The notes beneath the pieces are model-generated. The model ran no database searches. It was not told the origin of the DNA and saw only the letters and a program-made list of their open reading frames with translations. A stretch of 64,000 bases of DNA from Plantactinospora sp. BC1. GTDB taxonomy: Bacteria; Actinomycetota; Actinomycetes; Mycobacteriales; Micromonosporaceae. Shown here piece after piece: positions 1 to 8,056 of this stretch. The stretch is taken from the NCBI RefSeq assembly GCF_003030345.1, contig NZ_CP028158.1:2976001-3040000 (forward strand). Reading direction: 5' to 3'. Position 1 is the stretch's first letter. Every line of letters starts with the position of its first letter. The position numbers were made by a program, and so were the translations under genes.

Positions 1-58
1 TGCGAGTCACCCGTGCGGCTGCCGATGATTCGGCTTCGACCTCCGACGTGGGAGCAAA

Positions 59-1402
59 ATGCGTAACTCGTTGATGGACCGTGCATCGGGCAATCAGATC
101 GACGTAATCCTTACCCATCCGCGTCATCAGCAGGGCCTGCGGACCATGATCGAATTGATTGCTGACCTGCGTCGTTGTCGATTGGCTGCCGACCTGTACG
201 AGTTCCAGGAGCGACTGTTCGGGTTAGTGCTGGAGATCGAGCAGCGCCGCAGCGAGATCAGCCGCGTCATGAAACGACTCAGGAAGCCAGGCGGCACCCT
301 CCCTAGAGGCGCGCCCGACCTCGGCACCGACTTGGACCCGTCGGGCCTCGACTCGTGGATGCTGGAGGACGAGGTCTACGAACGGATCTGGCGGCAGCTG
401 AAGTCGATCGGCGATGCCCTCGCGTGGCGATCGTTCGGGTACGACCGGCAGGTCATCATGGCCCTGTCCCGCAACGCCTCTCCAGGGATCATGCACGGCA
501 AGGACGGTCTGACCAAAGAACGTGAGGTCATCGCGTCGGCCTGGCGCGACAACGGCGAGTTCGTGCTACACCACGACCTCACCGCCGCATTGCGGGTAGG
601 CGACCTCAGCGTGTTCCGCGCCGACGGCAGCGTCCTACTGCACGAGGTCAAGATCAACAGCAAGCGCCGAATTAGGAAACAGGATCAGCTTCTGATCGAC
701 ACCTCGACGGTTCTGGCCGATGAGGGGACACTGCCCAGCGGCATCACCCCCGTCCGCACCGAGATCCCACTTCTCACCAACCTGCGCGGGCTACGCGAGG
801 TGCTTGGGCTGGCACACGAACGCAGCGGCATCCAGGCGGGTGTCGTGTCCCCCGGCCGGGCCGTCGTCGCCGCGAGCCAGTACACCGCCGCCCAGCACTA
901 CCGCGAGGACACCTTCGGTGCCCGTTTCTCAATCGACCTTGCTCGCTACCAACGCAGAATCGGCATACGGTCACCCGAACACACCCTCAAGATAACCAGT
1001 CTCGATTCGGCTGCGCGCTGGCCCGCTCGACCCCCGTGGGCGATCTACCCGCTTGCGCCAGACGTCGCCGCCAGCCTCATCGCCGACGCAATGTTCTTCT
1101 TCGTCTGCATGTCCCCAGACGCGATCATCCGTCAGCTCGCCGACGTCGGCGTACTCGCGGAGTGGATGCAGCCGCTCAACGGCACTGAGGATTGGACCAA
1201 GCCGCTGCTACGCGTCGCGGCCACCGCCAGGAACCGCCTGTGGTTCACATCGTTGAACCCAGAGGCCATCGCAAGCCTGATGCTGGAGTTCATCGACCTG
1301 CGCAGCTGGTCCCGCCAAGTAGCCCTGATGCTCAGCGGCGACGTACCGGCCGGTACCCGACCGTGGCCCTGCTTCTCCGACGAGTACAAGACATGGGTAT
1401 GA
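59..1402 (+). CDS. PD-(D/E)XK nuclease-like protein, defence-island associated
   Basis: Protein of 447 aa that I cannot assign to a named family. The N-terminal third is helical and charged. The middle holds a pattern compatible with a PD-(D/E)XK nuclease core: Asp182 in GDLSVF, then Glu196-Val-Lys198 in LLHEVK, followed by basic and Gln residues (KRRIRKQDQ). This is the expected D-x(n)-E-x-K order, but motif-level evidence alone is weak. The ATG is preceded at 5 nt by GGGAG, which supports this start. It precedes the Cas4-like nuclease gene by about 245 bp, so it may be a separate transcript. By context it may be a nuclease or sensor of the same defence locus (inference). Confidence 0.6.
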   Translation: MRNSLMDRASGNQIDVILTHPRHQQGLRTMIELIADLRRCRLAADLYEFQERLFGLVLEIEQRRSEISRVMKRLRKPGGTLPRGAPDLGTDLDPSGLDSWMLEDEVYERIWRQLKSIGDALAWRSFGYDRQVIMALSRNASPGIMHGKDGLTKEREVIASAWRDNGEFVLHHDLTAALRVGDLSVFRADGSVLLHEVKINSKRRIRKQDQLLIDTSTVLADEGTLPSGITPVRTEIPLLTNLRGLREVLGLAHERSGIQAGVVSPGRAVVAASQYTAAQHYREDTFGARFSIDLARYQRRIGIRSPEHTLKITSLDSAARWPARPPWAIYPLAPDVAASLIADAMFFFVCMSPDAIIRQLADVGVLAEWMQPLNGTEDWTKPLLRVAATARNRLWFTSLNPEAIASLMLEFIDLRSWSRQVALMLSGDVPAGTRPWPCFSDEYKTWV

Positions 1403-1647
1403 CCGGCCTTGGGCCACTGGCGCGGCCATTCGAGTCGAAGCTACAAGAGGACCTCACGACACAGCATCTGCGTGCTGCGGAAACTCACAATGTGGACGGA
1501 GCCACGCCCTGCCCTGGCTCAAAGCGGCGACTGACCTCATCGCTGGCTTCCTCGCCCAGACCGGCATGACTCTCAAGCCAAACCGCCATGATGATGCAGA
1601 CGTCAGCCCTTCAACCTCTGTAGCTAGCTTGCGGCAGAATCGAGGCC

Positions 1648-4380
1648 ATGCCAGGCAGCGTGTCCGGAGGGGCCAGCAGCGCAGTGGCGGCGTCCGCGCA
1701 CGCCTCGTGCGCCCGATTCCGCGGGACAGACCCGCTGGTCACGGGCGTCACCCGCCGGAAGCTCGCTCAGGACATCGGCCACTCGAAGGGCCAGGAGAGC
1801 GCCATCCCGCTGCTGCGCTGGATGCGTGCGATGACGTTCGAAGGGCTTATTCAGGACAAACGATTCGCCTCCGAAGTTGTCACGATCGCCGTTGGCGGCC
1901 TCGGCCTAGCTCGCCCGACCGGCGTCGTCATCAGGGACGCCGGTGTCAACGTCATCAAGACCGCCGCCGTGCTCGACGCCGCTCACAAGGACGCTATCGT
2001 CCACGGCCGCGCCACTCTGATCTACCACCTCGCTGTCCCGTTCGTCGGGCTCGATGGCGTGGACGCCACCACCACCCGACCGGATTTCGCTGTCGTCGCC
2101 CCGCGCCACCCGAACGTCGATGGCGAGGTCGACTCTTCGTGGTTGATCGTCGGAGACGCGAAGGACTACCAGCGCGTGCGCGCAAAGATCGACGACGCGA
2201 AGCTTATGAAGGGATTCCTGCAGGTCGCCCTCGGCGCCGAATCCGCCGCCCAGTGGTCGCAGTTGCCGGCCGGTATGGAGGTCCACACCTCCGGCGTGCT
2301 CGCGGTGCCACGCAACACGTCCCTGAATCCGACCGCCGTCATCGAAGACCTCACCGACTACCGCGACGAAGTCCGTATGCGCGTCGTCGAACGGCAGAAC
2401 GAGGTAGCGCGGTTCCCAGACCCGACGACGATTGACCCGCTCGAGCACCTCGCCCACCTCACGGCTCACTTCGACCCTGCCTCGTGCGCCGGATGTGACC
2501 TCTTCATCTTCTGCCGAAAGGAACTCCAGTCGTCGAAAGACCCCGCCGACCTGCTCATCGAACTTGGCGTGAAGCCGGAAATGCGTCAGCAGGCGATAGG
2601 CTTGATCGACAAGAGCACCCCTCTCGGCCCGATCTCGTCCTCCGCCCGGTCGATGATCGAGGCCACGCTTTCCGGCGTCGGCGTGAAGTCGCGGCAGCGG
2701 CGCCTCGACCCGATCGGGCAGTCCGGCACCGTCAACGTCGTTATGGCAAAGTCGGACGGTGCGACGCTCGGTGTGTACGGCATTGCTTTACAGTGCATCA
2801 CCGCCCAGGGCGCCGGGGCGTGGGACGTCACCGTCTTCGACAACCCCGACTCCGATGCCACTCGCCGCCAGATCATGAAGCTGCTTGGCAAGCAGCTTTT
2901 CGACGCCCTGTCTGGTGCCATGAAAGCGAATACGACCAGCCCCGAACCGATCCACGTCGTCGTCCCCGACTCCGGCACCGCCGACCTGCTCGTCGGCATC
3001 GCGGACTCCATCGCCGGCTCCGAACTGTCCCGGCTGCGCTGGCAGCGCGACAAAGACCAAGACCGTCCGGCGCTGACCTTCGGCGGCGAGCCCGCCGTCA
3101 TCCCGCCGCGGCTGCCGGAGAAAGATCGGACGGCCGTGTCGTTCCTGCTCGAACAGGACCGGGCCCGGACGATGAAGTGCCGAATCCCGATCGTCGACCT
3201 GCGCGCCACGCTGGCTGCCCTCGTCACCGCCGGCGGACCGTCCGTGAACTCGCTGCGTGTCGACTACCTGTACCCGTGGGCGACCTCCGGAAGAGCGCCG
3301 ATCGACTTCCGCGCCCACAGCTCCCTGATCGAGAAGTCTCCGCACACCGTCGGCGCCCAACTGACCACCCCCCAGTCGAACGCGATCCACGAGGCGTTCA
3401 CCGGCGACAAGCCCGGTCTGCCCCGCCCGGCCAACCCCGCCGCTTACGACTCACTCGTGCGCGACGAACTGGCGTACAAGACGGACGTGTTCGACAAGTG
3501 CGTGGCCACGCTCGAGTCGGAGTTTGCTGCATCCAAGCTGCGGTCCGCCGTCCGCCAGGTTGAGGGCGACTCGCAGATCGTGTGGCGCCGCCGTCTCGAC
3601 CTGCACGCGTTCGACCTCGTACGGTTCTCTCGCACGTCGCGCTTCTGGCGCAACGACAACGTCCCGGTCCTAGAGGCGGACAAGCTGTTCGTCGACCAGC
3701 TCACGATCCTCACCAGCCCGCTCACTGCCCACGACGCCGCGGTCGACGCCGGTAACCAACGCGTCGCCATCGCCCGCGTGGTCGGCACCGCCCCGTACGT
3801 CCTCGAAGTTGACTCGCGGCGCATCGGGGACCAGTCGCGAGTCGTCGCGCTGCACGTCAACGGCGAACCGTGCGTGGAAGAGCCTGCCGTCACCGTGAAG
3901 ATCCAGAAGGGCTCATTCAAGATCTCAAACATGGCGATCGGTCCGCTCGCCGAAGTCTCGGCCGACCCACGTCAGTTCCAGTGGGACCCGCACCACGACC
4001 CGGGCGTAGCCGTCGGCGACGAACTCATCGTCGCCGACTTCGCATGGTTCTCCACGAACACCGGCGACGCATTCCTGAACGTCCCACGGCCGAGCGTCGA
4101 CCAGCGCTCCGCCCCGAAGCCGGACTGCACCCCCGATTCGTACGGCGACGACCCAGCGAGCCACCAGTACTGCTGCAAGCCGCACGAAGTCTCGGAAGCC
4201 GAGTGGTCAGACGAACTCGCCGCCCGACGAGCGTCCGGTCGGCTCAATCCACAAACCTGGCCGCCGATCGTCGACCCGGACGCCTTTGACGTCGCCGTCG
4301 TCGGCGACAACTTGCCCGACCCCGCAGCCGAACCGGCCGTCGCACCGCCGGAAGACCTCTCGATGGACGACGTGGAGTAG
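1648..4380 (+). CDS. Cas4/RecB-like PD-(D/E)XK nuclease with Fe-S type cysteines
   Basis: Large protein (910 aa). Residues about 140-195 show a RecB/Cas4-type core: Asp146 in RPDFAVV, Asp170-Ala-Lys172 in VGDAKDY, then a Gln at 192. A Cys-x2-Cys-x5-Cys set follows (Cys280, 283, 289), and a lone Cys21 lies near the N-terminus. One N-terminal plus three clustered cysteines is the 4Fe-4S arrangement known from Cas4 and AddB nucleases. The remaining 600 residues have no motif I recognise. The next gene, an SF1 helicase, starts 2 nt after the stop, so the pair looks like a split DNA2/TM0106-type nuclease-helicase. CAGAAT seven bases before the ATG could be a -10 element for a leaderless transcript; a GTG lies 15 nt further in. 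Confidence 0.75.
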   Translation: MPGSVSGGASSAVAASAHASCARFRGTDPLVTGVTRRKLAQDIGHSKGQESAIPLLRWMRAMTFEGLIQDKRFASEVVTIAVGGLGLARPTGVVIRDAGVNVIKTAAVLDAAHKDAIVHGRATLIYHLAVPFVGLDGVDATTTRPDFAVVAPRHPNVDGEVDSSWLIVGDAKDYQRVRAKIDDAKLMKGFLQVALGAESAAQWSQLPAGMEVHTSGVLAVPRNTSLNPTAVIEDLTDYRDEVRMRVVERQNEVARFPDPTTIDPLEHLAHLTAHFDPASCAGCDLFIFCRKELQSSKDPADLLIELGVKPEMRQQAIGLIDKSTPLGPISSSARSMIEATLSGVGVKSRQRRLDPIGQSGTVNVVMAKSDGATLGVYGIALQCITAQGAGAWDVTVFDNPDSDATRRQIMKLLGKQLFDALSGAMKANTTSPEPIHVVVPDSGTADLLVGIADSIAGSELSRLRWQRDKDQDRPALTFGGEPAVIPPRLPEKDRTAVSFLLEQDRARTMKCRIPIVDLRATLAALVTAGGPSVNSLRVDYLYPWATSGRAPIDFRAHSSLIEKSPHTVGAQLTTPQSNAIHEAFTGDKPGLPRPANPAAYDSLVRDELAYKTDVFDKCVATLESEFAASKLRSAVRQVEGDSQIVWRRRLDLHAFDLVRFSRTSRFWRNDNVPVLEADKLFVDQLTILTSPLTAHDAAVDAGNQRVAIARVVGTAPYVLEVDSRRIGDQSRVVALHVNGEPCVEEPAVTVKIQKGSFKISNMAIGPLAEVSADPRQFQWDPHHDPGVAVGDELIVADFAWFSTNTGDAFLNVPRPSVDQRSAPKPDCTPDSYGDDPASHQYCCKPHEVSEAEWSDELAARRASGRLNPQTWPPIVDPDAFDVAVVGDNLPDPAAEPAVAPPEDLSMDDVE

Positions 4381-4382
4381 CC

Positions 4383-5873
4383 GTGACCATCGTCTTCACC
4401 CCGCCAAACGCTGTCGCCACGAGCGCTTACCACCACTCACGGGCCGCCGCCGAGAACGAAGCCGCCGCCAAGATCGCCAAAGGCCAGCTGCTCGACGCGC
4501 TCAACGGCTCGTCCGACATCACGACGATCCTGCTCAAGGCGGCCGCCGGGGCCGGCAAGTCGTACGTCCTCAAGCAACTCGTTCAGGACGCAACCGTCCA
4601 GCCGCAGTGCCTGCGGGTCGCCGTCACGGCGTTCCAGAACCGCCAGTTGTGGCCGCTCGCCGAGTCGCTCGGCACCGCCATCGGCAAAGACAAGGTCTAC
4701 CTCTGGTCGTCGAAGGGCCGCTTCAACGACGTTCCCGACTCGGTGAAGGCGGCCGCCACCGTCGTCGACTCCGGCAACGCCATCCCGACCGACGCTCCCG
4801 TCGTGATCGCCACGTCGCACATGTTCGGCGAGATCGGGCCGCGCAAGATCGTCAGAGACCACTTCACCCCGTCGTTTCACGGCGACTACCGGTTCGACGT
4901 CCTATTCGTCGACGAAGCCTGGCAGCTGGCCAGCCATCGGTTCGACAAGCTGAACTACGTCGCCCCGATCCGCGTCGGCGTCGGCGACGTCGGGCAGCTG
5001 CCCCCGATCGAGATCGGCGAGAACCCCTGGCGAGGCGACTCCGGGTACAACCCGTACCGCGCATGGCCGAACAACCACTCTTCTGACGAGCACGCGTGGG
5101 CCACCGAACTGCCCGCCGTATGGCGCCCGACGGGAGAGCAGCTCGGGCTGTGGCGCGCCTTCTACCCCGAGTGGCGCTCCCTCAACTGCGTCGCCGCGCC
5201 CGGCGACCGGTCGATCAAGCTCGGCAAACTGACCGGCGTCGCGAAGGACGTGTGGGAGAGCGTCGCCTCTGGCGTCCCGACGCTGTTGGAAGTCGACGGG
5301 CTGCCGCCCGCCGAAGCACCGGACGTCGACTTCCCCCTCGTCCAGTTCGTCGAGCAACTTCTCGACGAACTGTTCTCCGCCCGATTCTCCCTCGCCGCCG
5401 CCGAGTACAACGGCGACGGCACACCGAGCGGGAAGACGATCACTACCGAACCCGGGGACGAGCCAGCCGATCCGCTCGTCGCCGTGCTCGCCACCCGCAA
5501 CGCCACGGTGGACGACGCCGCCGACGCTGTCGAGCGGCTGCGCAAACGGCACGGTCTCACCGAAGCTGACCTGCTCACCTCCACCGTCGACTCGTGGCAA
5601 GGGCAGACCAATGGCATCACGGTCGCGGTCCATCCCCTCACCGGGGCCTCGAAACTCGACGAGTTCAACTCGTCGTTCGGTCGTCTGGCCGTCACGTGCA
5701 CCCGCGCCACCCACGGGCTACTGATCGTCTCGCGTGTCGGGCTGGACCGTATGCTGCAGGAGGCGCCGGCCATGCCTGGCACTCCGTTCGGAGAGCCGGG
5801 CAACCGCACGCTGCCGCGGCAAACCCACCAACGTATCCTCGCCACGTTTGCCCGGGGCACCTACACCCTCTGA
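4383..5873 (+). CDS. Superfamily 1 DNA helicase/ATPase
   Basis: A 496-aa P-loop helicase. Walker A is AAGAGKS (Lys59), Walker B is LFVDEAW (Asp177-Glu178), motif III is GDVGQLPP (201-208), a motif V-like DSWQGQ is at 403-408 and a motif VI-like TCTRAT at 438-443. These are the ordered hallmarks of SF1 helicases of the UvrD/Upf1-DNA2 group. Its GTG start lies 2 nt behind the stop of the Cas4-like nuclease gene, with GTGGAG as a possible ribosome site inside that gene, so the two are translationally linked. Likely role: unwinding or translocation that feeds DNA to the partner nuclease. It is small for DNA2-type proteins, consistent with a split system. Confidence 0.85.
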   Translation: MTIVFTPPNAVATSAYHHSRAAAENEAAAKIAKGQLLDALNGSSDITTILLKAAAGAGKSYVLKQLVQDATVQPQCLRVAVTAFQNRQLWPLAESLGTAIGKDKVYLWSSKGRFNDVPDSVKAAATVVDSGNAIPTDAPVVIATSHMFGEIGPRKIVRDHFTPSFHGDYRFDVLFVDEAWQLASHRFDKLNYVAPIRVGVGDVGQLPPIEIGENPWRGDSGYNPYRAWPNNHSSDEHAWATELPAVWRPTGEQLGLWRAFYPEWRSLNCVAAPGDRSIKLGKLTGVAKDVWESVASGVPTLLEVDGLPPAEAPDVDFPLVQFVEQLLDELFSARFSLAAAEYNGDGTPSGKTITTEPGDEPADPLVAVLATRNATVDDAADAVERLRKRHGLTEADLLTSTVDSWQGQTNGITVAVHPLTGASKLDEFNSSFGRLAVTCTRATHGLLIVSRVGLDRMLQEAPAMPGTPFGEPGNRTLPRQTHQRILATFARGTYTL

Positions 5874-5899
5874 TCCCTGACCTGAAAGCCTCGACTGAC

Positions 5900-8056
5900 A
5901 TGTCTCGCCTCTCCGAACTCCTGCGCCAAGTCGCGCTGAGGGACACGCGTCTCGCCGCAGACCTCAAGCGCGAGACGGATGCCCTCGCCGAACGGCGCTC
6001 CTTCGGCCTGAACTTCGAGCGGCATGTCCCCGAGGCCGTTGAACTGCCCGGTAGGCCGGTGCGCAAGAACGACAAGGTGCGGATTCTCCCGCCCCGCGGC
6101 GAGATGCCCACGGCCAAGAACGAGATCCTGTGGCGTGTCGCCGTCCTAGACCGGAAAGCCGGTACAGCGTCGCTCACCCGATCGGTGGTTAAAGGGGGCG
6201 AAGCCCGTCTCGAAGGCACTGAGGCCGCGATCGATGATCTCGTCGTCGTCGCCGAGTTCCGCGACCCGATCTACCCGGGTCTCGTGTCCACCGGCAAGGT
6301 CGGACGCGGCGGGCCGGACAAGCCTTACCACGCGGTGATCAACGCCGAGAACTACCACGCCCTCCAAGCGCTGCTGTTCACCCACCGCGGCAAGGTCGAC
6401 GCCATCTACATCGACCCGCCGTACAACACCGGAGACAAGGACTGGAAGTACAACAACGACTACGTAGAGGGAGACGACCTCTATCGGCACTCGAAGTGGC
6501 TGGCGTTCATGGAACGGCGGCTGCTCCTGGCGCGCGAGTTGCTGAATCCTGATGACTCCGTGCTGATCGTCACGATTGACGAGAAAGAGTACTTGCGGTT
6601 GGGGCTGCTGCTAGCGCAGGTGTTTCCTGAAGGGGATATCCAGATGGTGAGCGCCGTCACAAACCGGGCCGGGACGCCGCGGGCGGGGCGATTCTCTAGG
6701 GTTGACGAATACCTCTTCTACGTGTTCATCGGCAGCGGGCGCGTGGTGCCGTGGACAGCGACGATGCTAGGCGATAACGAGATTTCTACTACCATGCCAA
6801 CCGTCTGGTTTACCGCGATTAGGCGGGGCAGTGGCTCCGCCAGGGAGGACAAGAAGGCGGGTAAGGCGAGTTTCTATCCGGTCGTCATTGACGCAGTCAC
6901 GGGTACGTTCATCCGCGTTGGTGACCCCCTTCCGCTTGGCATGCCTCGGTCCGACTTTCCCCTAGCCCCAGGCGAGACTGCTATCTGGCCACTGGCTAGC
7001 GATGGTCGCGAGAACCGGTGGCGGTTTTCGGCCGAGCAGATGCGGCGCCGCTTCGCGGAGGGCACGGTGCGCCTCGGACGCCGCGACCCTGTATCCGGCT
7101 TGCGCCCAGTCACCTACCTGCAGCCCGGGACGATCGCGAATATCGAGAATGGAACCTTCGTCGTTACCGGCAAGACGCCTGAGGGTGCGCTCGAACTTGC
7201 CTTGGGCGACGTAGCCAAACGGGTTGTGCCAAGGACCGTTTGGAGCAGATCCGGCCATTTCGCGCGTGATCATGGTTCTCACATGATCTCGGCCCTCCTT
7301 CCGGGTCGTCGCTTCCCATTTCCAAAGGCGCTCTACGCAGTTGAGGACGCCCTACGTTTCGTAGTGGCTGACAAGCGAGACGCTGTTGTCGTCGACTTCT
7401 TCGCCGGGTCCGGCACGACGGCTCACGCCGTCATGCGGCTCAACAAGCAAGACGGCGGGCGCCGGCACACCATCAGCGTCACCAATAACGAGGTGAGCGC
7501 GGAGGAGCAGAAGGAACTACAGGCCAAAGCCCTTCGACCTGGTGATGCCGAGTGGGAGAGGTCGGGTATCTGCGAATACGTGACGAAGCCACGCATCCGT
7601 TCTGCCATCACGGGGATCACGCCGGAGGGAAGGCCAATCAAGGGCGAGTACAAGATTACGGACGAGTTCCCGATGGCCGACGGCTTCGCCGAGAGCGTCG
7701 AGTTCTTTACGTTGACGTACGAGGCGCCCCTGCGGGTGTCCACGAACCGCGAGTTCGGGAAGATTGCTCCCTTCCTGTGGCTGAGGGCAGGCTCACGAGG
7801 GAGGCGGATCGACGAAATCTCGACTGGATGGGACGTGGCGGAGGCGTACGGCGTGATCGCTGACCTTGATCAGTCGGAGCAGTTCCTGAAGGCGATGGAC
7901 GAAGCACCGAGCGTCGGCCACGCATTCATCGTCACCGACGAGGACCGGCTCTTTGAAGCGATGGTGCGCCGGCTTCCCGAGCACGTCGAGCCGGTTCGCT
8001 TGTACGAGGCGTACTTGCGCAATTTCGAGATCGAAGCGGGGCGGGCCGCGCGATGA
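5900..8056 (+). CDS. Type III-like site-specific DNA methyltransferase (Mod-like)
   Basis: A 718-aa beta-class DNA amino-methyltransferase. The catalytic DPPYNT (residues 172-177) comes before the SAM-binding motif FFAGSGTT (near residue 500), the circular order typical of type III Mod and related N6-adenine or N4-cytosine enzymes. The segment between them is probably the target-recognition region. I chose the ATG at 5900; the frame is open further upstream but overlaps the helicase gene. The stop overlaps the start of the Res-like gene (ATGA), so methyltransferase and translocase are coupled as in type III restriction-modification. Expected role: marks host DNA so the locus spares self. Base specificity cannot be read from sequence. 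Confidence 0.9.
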   Translation: MSRLSELLRQVALRDTRLAADLKRETDALAERRSFGLNFERHVPEAVELPGRPVRKNDKVRILPPRGEMPTAKNEILWRVAVLDRKAGTASLTRSVVKGGEARLEGTEAAIDDLVVVAEFRDPIYPGLVSTGKVGRGGPDKPYHAVINAENYHALQALLFTHRGKVDAIYIDPPYNTGDKDWKYNNDYVEGDDLYRHSKWLAFMERRLLLARELLNPDDSVLIVTIDEKEYLRLGLLLAQVFPEGDIQMVSAVTNRAGTPRAGRFSRVDEYLFYVFIGSGRVVPWTATMLGDNEISTTMPTVWFTAIRRGSGSAREDKKAGKASFYPVVIDAVTGTFIRVGDPLPLGMPRSDFPLAPGETAIWPLASDGRENRWRFSAEQMRRRFAEGTVRLGRRDPVSGLRPVTYLQPGTIANIENGTFVVTGKTPEGALELALGDVAKRVVPRTVWSRSGHFARDHGSHMISALLPGRRFPFPKALYAVEDALRFVVADKRDAVVVDFFAGSGTTAHAVMRLNKQDGGRRHTISVTNNEVSAEEQKELQAKALRPGDAEWERSGICEYVTKPRIRSAITGITPEGRPIKGEYKITDEFPMADGFAESVEFFTLTYEAPLRVSTNREFGKIAPFLWLRAGSRGRRIDEISTGWDVAEAYGVIADLDQSEQFLKAMDEAPSVGHAFIVTDEDRLFEAMVRRLPEHVEPVRLYEAYLRNFEIEAGRAAR

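Noticed and set aside
1566-2435. 289-aa arginine-rich frame overlapping the Cas4-like gene
   Set aside because: It is a shadow frame of the high-GC coding sequence; composition is almost only Arg, Pro and Gly with no motif.
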